A DNA stretch of 64,000 bases from Pardosa pseudoannulata (GCA_032207245.1 CM063499.1:38308624-38372623); one strand, 5' to 3'; counted from the stretch's first letter, positions 29,590-42,800 are shown. Program-made: numbers and translations. Notes: generated by a model not told the origin, from the letters alone.

Positions 29590-30850
29590 GAGGTATGTTC
29601 TGGTCTGACGAGCTTCCGTGTTGCCAAAAAGAAGATAGTAATAATCTTAATTAACTTGGACATCAATCTGTGTGTGTTGTGTGTGGTGACATACCACACA
29701 GAAACAGTAATAAGCAAAGATTTTTTTTAAACTCCAGTTGAGAATATTTGTCTCATCTGCCTTCGAAATGAAAAGGGCGATTTTCGGTCAAAGAGTTCCG
29801 TGTTGCCAAAAAGAAGATCGTAATAATTTTAGTTAACTTAACAATCATTACTCTTTCTCTCTCTGTGTGTTACTGTGGTGGCATACCACAAAGAACAGTA
29901 ATCAACAAACAATTTTTTAAACTCTAGTTAAGAATATTTGTCTCATTTGATTTCGAAATGAAAATGGCGATTTCGGTCAAAGAGTTCTGTGTTGCCAGAA
30001 AGAAGATCGTAATAATCTTAACTTGACCATCATTACTCTGTGTTTGTAATTTCATACAACAAAGAACAATAATCAACAAAAAATTTTTTATACTCCAGTT
30101 GAGAATATTTGTCACATCTGATTCCGAAATAAAAATGGCGATTTTCGGTCAAAGAGTTCCGTGTTTGCAAAAACAAAATCGTAATAATCTTGGTTAACTT
30201 GATCTTGATTACTCTTTCTGTGTGTGTGTGTTATTTGTGGTGGCATATCACAAAAAACAATAATCAGCAAAAATTTTTTTAACTCTAGTTAGGGATATTT
30301 GTCTTATCTGATTTCGAAATGAAAATGGCGATTTTCGGTCAAAGAATTCCGTGTTGCCAGAAAGATGGTAATAATCTTAACTTGACCATTATTACTCTCT
30401 GTCTGTGTGTGTGTGTTTGTAGTGGCATACCACAAAGAACAATAATCACCAAAGATTTTTTTAAACTCCAGTTGAAAATATTTATCTCATCTAGTTTTGA
30501 AAAAAAATGGCGATTTTTGGTCAAACAGTTCCGTGTTGCCAAAAAGAAGATCGTAATAATCTTAATTTACTCGAACATCATAATTCTGTGTGTTGTTTGT
30601 GGTGGCATATTATAAAAAACAATAATCAGCAAAGATTTTTTTTAAACTCCATCTGAGAATATTTGTCTCATCTGATTCCGAAATAAAAATGGCGATTTTC
30701 GGTCAAAAAGTTCCATGTTGCCAAAAAAGAAGATCGTAATAATCTTAGTTAACTTGCTATCATTATTCTTTCTCTGAGTGTGTTATTGTGGTGGTATACC
30801 ACAAAGAACAGTAACCAAGAAACATTTTTAAAACTCTAGTTGAGAATATT
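29590..30850. repeat. ~182 bp tandem repeat, 7 copies
   Basis: CCGTGTTGCC or a close variant recurs at 29616, 29798, 29987, 30159, 30349, 30531 and 30712. Each unit carries AAATGGCGATTTTCGGTCAA, a GTGTGTG run of variable length and GTGGTGGCATACCACAAAG, a small hairpin. Units after the first are similar throughout. Confidence 0.93.
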
Positions 30851-30852
30851 TG

Positions 30853-30950
30853 ATTAACCCATGGTGACAACCAATGGTGGGAAACAATTTTCCGTTTAAA
30901 CAGAGATTAATCGAGGTTAGACGGGAAGTGACTTTGGTGAGACCGGTCCT
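30853..30950. mobile_element. Truncated copy of the palindromic MITE
   Basis: GATTAACCCATGGTGACAAC, CGTTTAAACAGAGATTAATC and AGTGACTTTGGTGAGACC match the inverse of 21011-21120. One arm is lost at the junction with the 182 bp array. Confidence 0.65.
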
Positions 30951-31844
30951 AAGAGTATTAGAGTTAAATCTGAAAAAATATAGCATGTTCACGAAATATT
31001 CGAATGATCGAGAAATCAATTCGAATAAACGAAATATTTAAATATTACAAACAAACAAATAAAACTGTTTCCAAAATAATATAATTGACTGCAAGCAGAG
31101 TAATAACTTTATTGCTATCATTTTCCAAACGAAATTACAATGAAGTCTGCTTGATGCATCTTCCTTTCACAAAAATAAGGAATATTTAATCAGAGAAAAC
31201 GAAAGATTAAATTTTCTGAAAATACGAAAGTAATTCATACTATATTATCTTCTTGGCAACCAAACGATATCAGAAAATAAGCAAGCCTTTTGGAGAACTG
31301 AAATTTTCAATTAATAAATAACCACCAGATTTTTAAAAAATAGAAATCTTTTAATTTTTTTTGGAGGGATTGACAATGCATGAATGCACAGAAGTCTTGT
31401 TTTTACATAAAAAATAGCGGAAGTGAAAGAACCTTTAAAAAAAATGATAGCCTCCGCAAGAAAAGCTTTTATGGAAATGAACCTACAGAGGCAGGAAAGA
31501 GCTATTTTGCAGCACACTTTAGCAAAAGGTATAAAATCACTGCTGTACAACTGAAGTGAATTCATAAAAAAAGTTGAGGGAAAATAAAAAAAATGTAACA
31601 TTTTGCAAGTTGTGTTTCATTGTTAAGTTGAAAACTTTTAATATATGAATCCCGTATATCTGTCTTACATTCTTTGGCTCCCGTACCACTGGGTTGTACA
31701 TTATGCTAAATTGTACCACTTTGTAAAAGTGATCGTATTTCGTTAAATGTGTTATTGCAAGTGTATTTATTTGCATTATAGAATGTATGACGATGTATTC
31801 CCATAACATAGTGAGACAAATTACTTCGAAACACGCCTACACGT
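30951..31844. other. AT-rich sequence without a recognisable feature
   Basis: Overlapping ORFs of 63-96 codons have no family signature. TTCGAATGATCGAG at ~30991 is also found in the Tigger-like element at 24227, but no ends are visible. Confidence 0.4.
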
Positions 31845-31910
<66 letters not shown>

Positions 31911-31932
31911 TATATATATGTATATATATAAC

Positions 31933-31977
<45 letters not shown>

Positions 31978-31978
31978 A

Positions 31979-32051
<73 letters not shown>

Positions 32052-32066
32052 TATATATATATATAT

Positions 32067-32127
<61 letters not shown>
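31845..32127. repeat. Long TA microsatellite ending in TG
   Basis: About 250 bp of (TA)n with occasional AATATA breaks, then (TG)14. Confidence 0.97.
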
Positions 32128-32128
<1 letters not shown>

Positions 32129-32474
32129 AGGTCTAAAAAAAAAGGTAGTTGGAAATTACGTGAGTTAAAAGCGATTTTAAAAAGGGAACTCTTTTACAAT
32201 AATAAAATAAATGAAAAAGACCCACTCTCGTGTAAGCTTTTAGGATCATCCGGTCAGTCGTAAGCATTTTTGAACAATTTGATGAGTTTGCAAACAGATA
32301 AGTTTTCAGTAGCGCATGGACACGAAGCTGTCAACACCTTTTCCACGCTTAGCACCGCCACGAACAATGAAAATGGCGCAGGTTTTGCTTTTAGAAGAAA
32401 CGATGATTTAATAAACTTATTATTATCAAGAAAGACTGTTTTTAATTCGCCTAAACTCTGGATCACGACACGAC

Positions 32475-32477
<3 letters not shown>
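32128..32477. other. Unique segment between microsatellites
   Basis: Near-unbiased composition. Frames are open on both strands: plus-strand VAHGHEAVNTFSTLSTATNN, minus-strand KAKPAPFSLFVAVLSVEKVL. The plus ORF then runs into TA repeats. I do not recognise either product, and a decayed exon or element is possible. Confidence 0.3.

Positions 32478-32552
<75 letters not shown>
32478..32552. repeat. TA microsatellite
   Basis: Uninterrupted (TA)n abutting the 3' end of a family B copy. Confidence 0.97.
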
Positions 32553-32558
<6 letters not shown>

Positions 32559-32569
32559 CCCATATATAA

Positions 32570-33180
32570 TAATAACCTAAGTTATCTGTCTGTCTGACTT
32601 CGAATTTATTAGGTGGTTGGACCTGGAATGGATAGAGGAATCCATATTGAATTTTTGAGGAGTTAAGGTTAACAAAATTTAAAGCGAGAAATGTTTATCT
32701 TCCCCTAAACTATCCATCCGATTCTAAATTAAATTGGTATAAATATGCTTCATATCACAGTAAAATATACTGTCGTTTTTAAAACGTTCGAAAACCATCC
32801 CTTCCCTCTTTTTCGAACGTTTAATACCATTAATTGATTACCATTAGCCCTATTTTCCTCGGTTAAGCGCAGGCGATTAAATTTATCAATTTATCACATG
32901 ATAAACAGGTAAAAATAACATTCTTTCCAGCATTATGACGTCATTACTTTAACTATTTCCTTTAATCATTTCTTATTTTAAATTATTTGAATATCGTTTG
33001 CATTATTTTCATGAGTTTTATCACTGAACTTAGGTATTACGCAAATAGTTTTCTTTTATATATGGCTTAAATAATAGATTAGGTACATATGTGATAATTT
33101 TAAATTTAATCATCATCCAGCTCTATTTTTTGTTGCAATGAAAATTTTATCACCGGTATTAATAAAAATTAGAAAATTAA
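32570..33180 (-). repeat. Family B dispersed repeat, copy B6
   Basis: Inverse of the family: ACCTAAGTTATCTGTCTGTC, CATCCGATTCTAAATTAAAT, CAGCATTATGACGTCATTAC, ATAGATTAGGTACATATGTG and CACCGGTATTAATA. It lies between two TA tracts, as B4 does on one side. Confidence 0.82.
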
Positions 33181-33196
33181 AATTTTACTGATTATG

Positions 33197-33283
<87 letters not shown>
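33197..33283. repeat. TA then TG microsatellite
   Basis: (TA)n followed by (TG)n. Confidence 0.97.
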
Positions 33284-33929
33284 ATGTTCAAAATTTCATA
33301 TTTTCCTAATATTTTGCAATATTTTGTTTACTAATAAATATTTAAATATTTAGAATAGAATAAAAATAAAACGGACAGGATCTCTTTTCTAATGATATAT
33401 TTTAAACAGAAAAAAATAAAAAAAAAGAATTACGTAGAAAGAAAGAAAGAATATACTTATACATAGTTAACTAAAAAGATCATTCTACCAAACGATAAAT
33501 AAAAAAAAAAAACTTGAACAATTTAATAGTTTTATATTTTATTTTCGTGCATGTTTCCAACAAACTTTTGCAAATCTACAAAGAAATTTGAAAGAAAAAC
33601 AAACTTCAAGTTTTGAAAAAGAAAGAGAATGAATGAAGCTTCATTGTCAAAAAAAATGGCAAAAAAAGAAGAATGCGAAATGGTGATTACACAACGAGAT
33701 AATATTTATTCTGCCAGATAAGTACTTATATCGATAGAGCAGAGTAGAACAGCCTATTATAGAAAAGAATAATAGGCGTTTTCGTTCTGTTACGCCTTAA
33801 AAAGTTTAGATTATTCGCCATGAATTCAAAGTAATCATCGAGGTTACCGAAACGGGACGATTTTATGGCTATTATTTTGGTTTGCGCATGGAGAAAAGAA
33901 ATTTAATTCATATGTCTATCAAAATAGTG
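33284..33929. other. AT-rich sequence without a recognisable feature
   Basis: Nothing recognised apart from an A-rich stretch at ~33405-33450. Confidence 0.4.
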
Positions 33930-35470
33930 GTAGGGGGAATGATAATCAAGACTTTTATATTCTGTTACAAATGATTGGGAAACTGAATATTTCAGTGTAA
34001 ACCTGACATTTTGTCTACCATTTTCGTTTTTGAATTCTCGTTATAAGAAATTCTTGTTCAATTTTCGAGTTGTTTTCTTAGAAGTAGTTTCCCTTGTATA
34101 TAATAAAACATCAAAAGTAATTGATAGAATGTTTTTTGTGTTAGTTGAATGCCATTAAACGATGTTTAAACATTCTTTTTAATTGTGATTAGATTTTAGG
34201 AAATGATTGGCTTGCATTTAATATGAATAGTGTTGAAAAGGAACAAGAAAGCATATCAGGCACATTACTTTAAATAGAAGATTTTTTTTATTGTTAACTA
34301 TTACTACTTAATTAAAAGATTATCATCGAGAATGATAATCGAGACTTTTATATTTTGTTACAAATGATTGGAAAACTGAATATTTCAGTATAAACCTCGC
34401 ATTTTGTCTATCATTTCCGTTTTTGAATTCTCGTTAAAACAAATTCTTCTTAAATTTTGGAGTTGTTTTCTTAGTAGTTTTCTCTTGCATATAATAAAAT
34501 ATCAAATGTAATGCATAGAATATTTTTTGTGTTAGTTGAAAGTCATAAACGATGTTTAAAAGGTCAATAAACGTAATTTAAAAATTCTTTTTAACTGAGA
34601 TTAAAGATTTTAGGAAACGACTTGATTGGTTTGCATTTAATATAAATACGTGTTGAAAAGGAACAAGAAAGCATACGAAGTACATCACTTTAAATAGAAT
34701 ATTTTTTTCTTATTGTTAACTATTAATACTTAATTAAAAAAATATCATCGAGAATGATAACCGAGACTTTTATATTCTGTTACAAATGATTGGAAAACTG
34801 AATATTTCAGTATAAGCCTGACATTCTGTGTACCATTTTCGTTTTTAAATTCTCGTCATAATAAATTCTTGTTAAATTTTCGAGTTATTTTATTAGAAGT
34901 AGTTTTCCTTGTAAATAATAATAATCGAATTAATGTATAGAATGTTTTTTGTGTTAGTTGCGATGTTTAAAAGGTCAATAAATGTAATTTAAACATTCTT
35001 TTTGACTGTGATTCAATATTTTTGGAAGCGACTTGATTGGCTTGCATTTGATATAAATACGTGTTGAAAAGGAACAAGAAAGCATACGAGGTACATCACT
35101 TTGTTAAATACAAGATTTTTTTCTTATTGTTAACTATTAATACTAATTAATTAAATTAATTATCATTATCGATGATAATCTTTTAATCTTGGGAATGGTA
35201 ATACAGACTTTTATATTCTGTTACAAATGATTGGGAAACTGAATATTTCAGTGTAAACCTGACATTTTGTGTGCCATTTTTGTTTTTGAATTCTCGTTAT
35301 AATAAATTCTTGTTAAATTTTCGAGTTGTTTTCTTAGAAGTAGTTTCCCTTGTATGTAATAAAACATCAAATGTAATTCATATAATGTGTTTTTTGTGTT
35401 AGTTAGAATGCCATTAAACTATGTTTAAAAGGTCAATAAACGCAATTTAAATATTACTTTGACCAACTGC
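33930..35470. repeat. ~390-440 bp tandem repeat, about 3.7 copies
   Basis: GAATGATAATC or a close form recurs at 33937, 34330, 34752 and ~35191 (393, 422 and 439 bp). Each unit has ACTTTTATATTCTGTTACAA, CTGAATATTTCAGT (a palindrome), TTCGAGTTGTTTTCTTAGAA and GTGTTGAAAAGGAACAAGAA. Confidence 0.92.
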
Positions 35471-35829
35471 AGCTATAGATGTACCACAGAACCCCAGGTT
35501 TCTATTGAACACAGTTTGAACGCCATAAATCTATAGAAATCTTACATATTTTGAAAATTTTACTATTATATTTTTCTTGATAATTCATATTACTTCTGTA
35601 GGAATTTAGCACCATTTTCAGGATAAACAAATTACTTTTACGAAGTCATTGTTCTTAGTTCCATTCTTAAATGCAAGTTCTCAAGGACAAAGAGCAGCTC
35701 CCCACCCTAAACACTTAAAAAAATTTGAATTCACTATCCAGTAATTAAGCTCCCAACAATCGCAGACAGTTTTCCTTTTTTTTTTAAATACCAAAACTTT
35801 ATTGAAAATCAGCTTCAATAATACCCCCA
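35471..35829. other. Unique spacer
   Basis: No feature recognised. Confidence 0.4.
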
Positions 35830-36140
35830 TCATAATCACGTCTTTCAGGGAAGCAACACAATGGTTCCCCAGTGCACTCTAAGCCAGTGGCTTTTATCTC
35901 GCCTTCACTATCTTGAAAACTGGAAGTGCCGTACAGAAACCCTGTGCGGCTGGTTATTAGGGAATCAGGAGGGGGGGGGGGTTCAACGGCCCAAGTCGCG
36001 TGTGCTCATTAGCCGCGACAAGTGGCGAGTTTATAAAAAGAACCGAAAAGTGTTCGACACGCAAGTGGAATATTTTCCCGAGAGATCGAGTTATGGCGAG
36101 CGGAAATGTTGTTAAAAATACAAAAGGGGGGAAAAGCCAC
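35830..36140 (+). other. GC-richer island at the left edge of the 18 kb satellite block
   Basis: About 45-50% GC, with a G11-12 run at ~35973, CGCGACAAGTGGCGAGTTTA and a TATA-like TTTATAAAAAG at ~36030. An 84-codon plus ORF (35861-36115) has no recognised domain and is rich in Arg, Lys and Trp. It could be part of a promoter or exon, and nothing here settles that. Confidence 0.35.
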
Positions 36141-36149
36141 CGGCAGAGA

Positions 36150-39100
36150 ACGGTTTTTATTATTGCTTCTTAATAGGGCAAGTTTAAAATTTTGAATGCA
36201 ATTTATTTTACAGGAATAAATATTCTATGTAAAATCACACGACAAATTCTTTGAAAAACGTTTTTATTTTTGCTTCTTTTTAGTACTACAAGTTTAAATA
36301 TCTGAATGTAATTTATTTTACAGGAAAAAATATTAAATTTAATATAAATTTAATAGTAAATAAGATTACACGCCAAATTCTCCGAGAAATGTTTTTATTT
36401 TAGCTTTTTTTAATACGCCAAGTTTAAAATGTTGAATGCAATTTATTTTACAGGAACAACTATTCAATGTAAAATCACACAATAAATTCTTTGAAAAACG
36501 ATTTTATTTTTGCTTCATTTTAGTACTACAAGTTTAAATATCTAAATGCAATTTACTTTACAGGAACAAATATTAAATTTAATATTTAAAATATAAATTT
36601 AATATTAAATAAGATTACACGACAAATTCTCAGAGAAACGTTTTCATTTTTGCTTCATTTTAGTGTACCAAGATTAAATATTTAAATGCAATTTATTTTA
36701 CAGGAACAAATATTAAATTTAATATAATAGAAGACTACAAGACAAATTCTCCTAGAAATGTTTTTAGTTTTGCTTTATTTTAGTACGCCAAGTTTAAATA
36801 TTTAAATGCAATTTATTTTACAGGAACAAATATTAAATGTAAGATTGCACAACAAATTCTTCGAGAAACGCATTTTATTTTTATTTCATTTTAGAGCGCC
36901 AAATGTACATATTTAAATGCAATTTATTTTACAAGGACAAATATTAAATGCAAGATCACAAGACAAATTCGAGAACAGTTTTTTATTTTTGATTCATTTT
37001 AGTCTGCTAAGTTTAAATATTTAAATGAAATTTATTTTACAGGAACAAATATTGAACGTAAAATAACACGACAAATTCTTTGAAAAACGTTTTCATTTTT
37101 GCTTCATTTTAGTACTACAAATTTAAATATCTGAATGCAATTTATTTTACAAATACTAAATTTAATGTAAATTTAAAATATAAATTTAATACTAAATAAC
37201 ATTACATGGAAAATTGTCCGAGAAACGTTTTTATTTTTGCATCCTTTTAGTACGCTAAGTTTAAATATTCAAATGCTATTTATTTTACAGAAATAAGTAT
37301 TAAATGTAGATTACACGACATATTCTTCTAGAAACGTTTTTTATTTTTTCTTCCTTTTAGAACGCCAAGTCTAAATATCTGAATGGAATTTATTTTACAG
37401 GCACAAATATTAAATTTAATATAAATTTAAAATATAAATTTAATATTAAATAAGATTACATGACAAATTCTCCGAGAAATGTTTTTATTTTTGCTTCATT
37501 TTAGTACGCCAAGTTTGAATATTTAAATGCAATTTCTTTTACTAGGGTATATATTAAATGTAAGATCAGAAGACAAATTCTTCTAGAACCGTTTTTATTT
37601 TTGCTTCATTTTAGTACGCCAAGTTTAAATATTTAAATGAGATTTATTTTACAGGAACAAATATTAAATATAAAATCACACGATAAATTCCTTGAAAAAC
37701 GTTTTTATTTTTGCTTCATTTTAGTATTACAAGTTTAAATATCTGAATGCAAATTATTTTACAGGAACAAATATTAAATAAGATTACACGGCAAATTATC
37801 CGAGAAAAGTTTTCATTTTTGCTTCATTTTAGTATGCCAAGATTAAATACTTAAATGCAATTTATTTTACATGAACAAATATTAAATTTAATATAAATTT
37901 AAAATATAAATGTAATATTAAATTTAGATTACACGGCAAATTCTCCAAGAAATGTTTTTATTTTTGCTGTTTTTTAGTACGCCAAGTTAAAAATTTTGAA
38001 TGCAATTTATTTTACAGGAACAAATATTCAGTGTAATATCACACGACAAATTCTTTGAAAAACGTTTTTATTTTGCTTCATTTTAGTACTACATGTTTAA
38101 ATATCTGAATGCAATTTATTTCACAGGAACAAATAATTAATTTAATATAAATTAAAAATATAAATTTAATATTAAATAAGATTACAGGAGAAATTCTCCG
38201 AGAAACATTTTCATTTTTGCTTCATTCTAATATGTCAAGATTAAATATTTAAATGCAATTTATTTTACAAGGACAAATATTAAATGTAATATAAATTTAA
38301 AATATAAATTTAATTTAAATAAGATTACACGACAAATTCTCCGAGAAATGTTTTTATTTTTGCTTCATTTTAGTACGCCAAGTTTAAATATCTGAATGCA
38401 ATTTATTTTACATGAACAAATATCAGTTGTAAGATTAGACGACATATTCTTCTAGAAACATCTTTTATTTTTGCTTCATTTTAGAACGCTAAGTTTAAAT
38501 ATTTAATTGCAATTTATTTTACAGAAATGAATGTTAACTGTAAAACCACATGACAAATTTTCCGAGAAATGTTTTCATTTTTGCTTCATTTTAGTACGCT
38601 AAGTTTGAATATTTAAATATAATTTATTTTACAAGGATAAATATTAGATGTAAGATCAAACGACAAATTCTTCTAGAACCGTCTTTTTTTTTTGCTTCAT
38701 TTAGTCTGCTAAGTTTAAATATTCAAATGCGATTTATTTTACAGGAACAAGTAGTAAATGTACATTACACGACATATTCTTCTAGAAACGTTTTTTAATT
38801 TTGCTTCATTTTAGAACCGTAAGTTTAAATATTTAGTTGCAATTTATTTTACAGAAATGAATGTCCACTGTAAAATCCCACGACAAATTTTCTGAGAAAC
38901 GTTTTCACTTTTGCTTCATTTTAGTACGCCAATTTGAATATTTAAATGCAATTTATTTTACAGGAACATATATTAAATGTAAGATCACATGACGAATTCT
39001 ACGAGAACCGTTTTTATTTTTGCTTCATTTTAGTATGTCAAGTTTAAATATTTGAATGAAATTTTATAGGAAAATATATTAAATGTAAGATTGCAATGCA

Positions 39101-42085
39101 AATTCTCCGAGAAACGTTTTCATTTTATCTCCACTATAGAATGACAAGTTTAAATATTTGAATGCAATTTATTTTACGAGAACAAATATTAAATGTAAGA
39201 TTATACGACATATCCGAGAAACGTTTTTATTTTTGCTTCATATTAATCTGCCAATTTTAAATATTTAAATGCAACTTATTTTACAGGAACAAATATTAAA
39301 TGCAAGATTACACGACAAATTCTTCGAGAAACGTTTTTTATTTTTGCCTCATTTCAGAAAGTCGAGTTTAAATATTTAGATGAATTTATTTTACTGGAAT
39401 AATGGTAACTGTAAAAGCAGACGGTAGAGTTTTCAAGAAACATCAGACCACCGTATTTATTTTCTATTTGTTTTAATATGCCGAGTTTAAATAAATTTTA
39501 CAGGAATAAATATTAACTGTAAAATCACACGACAAATTCTTCTAGAAGCATTTTTATTTTTGCTTCATTTTAGTGCACCAACTATGAATAATTAAATGCA
39601 ATTTATTTCACAGGAATGTATGTTAACTGCAAAATGAGACGGAATTCTTTAAGAACCAGCAGTCGTAATTATTTTCATTTTATTTTAATATGCCAAGATT
39701 AAATATTTAAATGAATTTTACAGGAATAAATATTGAATATAAAATCGCACAAATTCTTTTAGAAACGTTTTTATTTTTACTTCATTTCAGTACGCCAAGT
39801 ATAAGTATTTAAATGCAATTTATTTTACAGGAACATATACTAAATGTAAGATTTCCCGGCAAATTCTCCTAGAAGCGTTTTTATTTTTGCTTCATATTAG
39901 TCTTCCAAGTTTAAATACTCAAATGCAATTTATTTTACAGGAATAAATATCAAATGTAAAATCACACGATAAATTTTTGAAAAACGTTTTTATTTTTGCT
40001 TCATTTTAGAAGGCTAAGTTTAAATACTTAAATGCAATTTATTTTACAGGAATAAATGTTAACTGCAGAATCAGACGCAAAATTCTTCAAGAACCAGCAG
40101 GGAATCATATTTATTTTCTTTTTATTTTAACATGCCAAGTATAAATATTTAAATTTTGAAGAAATAAATATTAAATATAAAATTGCATAAATTCTTCTAA
40201 TAATAATTTTATTTTGGCTTCATCTTACTACGCCAAGTTTAGAAATTTAAATGCAATTTATTTTGCAGGAATGAATGTTAACTGTAAAGGCAGACGACAA
40301 ATTGTGAAAGAACCAGTAGACAACCGTATTTATTTTGTCTACTTTTTAATATGCAAAGTTTAAATATTTAAATAAATTTTACAGGAACAAATGATAACGG
40401 TAAAATCTCATGCCAAATTTTTCCATAAATGTTTTTATTTTTGCTTCATATCAGTACTCCAAGTTTAGATATTTAAATGAAATTTATTTTATAGGAATGA
40501 ATGTTAACTAGAAATTCATACGGCAAAATCTTCAAAACCAACTGGCAACCGTATTTATTTTCTTTATATTTCAATATGCCAAGTTTAAATATTTAAATAA
40601 AAATAATACAAAAATAGATATTAACTGTAAAATCACCAACAAATTCGTCGAGAAACGTTTATAATTATTCCTTCATTTTAGAACTCCGTTTAAATACTTA
40701 GATGAAATTTATTTAATGGAAATAATGTTAACTGTAAAATCAGACGACAATTTTTTTCAAGAACCAATAAACAACAGTATTACAGTATTTATTTTCTCTT
40801 TATTGCAATATGCTAAGTTTAAATATTTAAATAAATGTTACAAAAATAGATATTAACTGTAAAATCACCTACAAATTCGTCGAGAAACGTTTATAGTTTT
40901 TCCTTCATTTTAGAACGCCGTTTAAATACTTAGATGAAATTTATTTAACGGGAATAATGTTAACTGTAAAATCAGACGACAATTTTTTTCAAGAACCAAT
41001 AAACAACAGTATTTATTTTCTCTTTATTCCAATATGCTAAGTTTAAATATTTAAATAAATGTTACAAAAATAGATATTAACTGTAAAATCATCAACAAAT
41101 TCGTCGAGAAAAGTTTATAATTTTTCTTTCATTTTAGAACGCCGTTTAAATACTTAGATGAAATTTATTTAACGGGAATAATGTTAACTGTAAAATCAGA
41201 CGACAATAAACAACCGTATTTATTTTCTCTTTATTCCAATATGCCAAGTTTAAATATTTAAATAAATGTTACAAAAATAGATATTAACTGTAAAATCACC
41301 TACAAATTCGTCGAGAAACGTTTATAATTTTTCCTTCATTTTAGAACGCTGTTTAAATACTTAGATGAAATTTATTCAACGGGAATAATGTTACCTGTAA
41401 AATCAGGCAATTTTTTTTCAAGAACCAATAAACAACAGTATTTATTTTTTCTTTATTCCAATATGACAAGTTTAAATATTTAAATAAATGTTACAAAAAT
41501 AGATATTAACTGTAAAATCACCTACAAATTTGTCGAGAAACGTTTATAATCTTTCCTACATTTTAGAACGACGTTTATTAAATACTTAGATGAAATTTAT
41601 TTAACGGGAATAATGTTAACTGTAAAATCAGACGACATTTTTTTCAAGAACCAATAAGACAATTTGTCGCAACGTCACGAACTAATATAATGGCCTTCCC
41701 ATTCATTTTCAGGTTTACAACAGCCAATAGACAAACAATAAACTGCCCTTCCGTTTGAAACTAAAGCCAGAATAGTCATAATTTGAGAATTTGCCCTACT
41801 GCGTGAAATCGCCTTATAAACAACCGTATTTATTTTCTATTTATTCCAATATGCCAAGTTTAAATATTTAAATAAATGTTACAAAAATAGATATTAACTT
41901 TAAAATTACCTACAAATTCTTCGAGAAACATTTATAATTTTTCCTTCATTTTAGAGTGCTAAGTTTAAATATTTACATGAAATTTATTTAACAGGAATAA
42001 TGTTAACTGTAAAATCAGACAATTTTTTCAAGAACCAATAAACAACCGTATTTATTTTTTCTTTATTCCAATATGCCAAGTTAAA
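36150..42085. repeat. ~110-135 bp satellite array (about 50 copies) turning into a ~225 bp higher-order repeat
   Basis: The unit is GTTTTTATTTTTGCTTCATT, TTAGTACGCCAAGTTTAAAT, ATTTAAATGCAATTTATTTT, ACAGGAACAAATATTAAATG and TAAGATTACACGACAAATTC. Longer units carry an extra AATTTAAAATATAAATTTAA block. From ~39.4 kb a second unit type (TTCAAGAACCAATAAACAAC) alternates with the first. At 40.64-41.74 kb the TTCGTCGAGAAACG anchor recurs every 207-231 bp, so the pair amplified as a dimer. A 158 bp insertion breaks the array at 41658. Confidence 0.95.
41658..41815. other. 158 bp non-satellite insertion in the array
   Basis: GACAATTTGTCGCAACGTCA ... GTGAAATCGCCTT replaces the junction AACCAATAAACAACCG of other units, with ATAA on both sides (41654-41657 and 41816-41819). 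GC content is higher than in the satellite. No inverted ends are visible. It could be a small mobile element or filler from a repair event. Confidence 0.6.
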
Positions 42086-42640
42086 TATTTAACCTAAACC
42101 CTACTTTTTGACTAATCTCTTTATTTAAATACATTTTTTTTTTACAAATGCAAAACAAATGTGCTTTGAAAAATTTACAGTTCTGGCACTGGCGAAATCT
42201 AACTATTACTTATGAATAAATCTAGGTGGACAATAACACAACACATAAAAGATAAATCCGGTGACATGTAAACGAGGTTAAAATCACATTACAAATTAAA
42301 TATTAACTGCAACATACATACATAATTTCGCGACGGTTGATTCAGACAGCAAAATGCGAAAAATAACAAACAGCCTAAACAAAGTGATATGGGAGTTGCC
42401 TAGTAAAATTTAAAACTAATATTTTTTTTTATTTCTAAAAATTCTTGAATTCGTAAAGTAACACTAACTTTATTCTAATACACAAATCGTTTTTATCTTT
42501 ACTTCTTTAACTGATATTGTCGACCAACCAATACTGTTAATCCTTCACTCACAAAATGTGTTCGTAGAATACAGTCAAATTTCCGCTGAATGGGAGTTAA
42601 TTAAACCTGCCGAGGAATGATTTGGTTTAGAGCAATACGG
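42086..42640. other. Spacer between two satellites
   Basis: No ORF or repeat recognised. Confidence 0.4.
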
Positions 42641-42800
42641 ACATGGTTTGGTTTGGTTTGGAGTGCTACGTTCTGCTTTTTTGCATTACGAGGGATAATG
42701 AGTCCGAGATTTACTGCTTAAAACCAATTCCCAACTGCTACGAACATCCATGCCACAGTCAGATTCGAACCCACGACCTCCGATACTGAATATCAGCGCT
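42641..42800 (-). mobile_element. tRNA-derived SINE
   Basis: TGGTTTGGTTTGGAGTGCTA tail, GATTCGAACCCACGACCTCC (inverted B box) and ACTGAATATCAGCGCTAA head. More diverged than the 23 kb copies. It sits immediately left of the 610 bp satellite. Confidence 0.82.

Noticed and set aside
32270..32569. 99-codon plus ORF ending in an IY repeat
   Set aside because: The second half is TA microsatellite. The first half has no recognised homology, so no gene is called.
36030..36041. TATA-box promoter (TTTATAAAAAG)
   Set aside because: One TATA-like word in an AT-rich window has no weight without a gene or start site.
35861..36115. 84-codon plus ORF
   Set aside because: No family match recognised and it lies beside a G homopolymer. 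Described as an island instead.
42098..42112. CCTAAACCC telomere-like word
   Set aside because: A single occurrence, not a telomeric tract.
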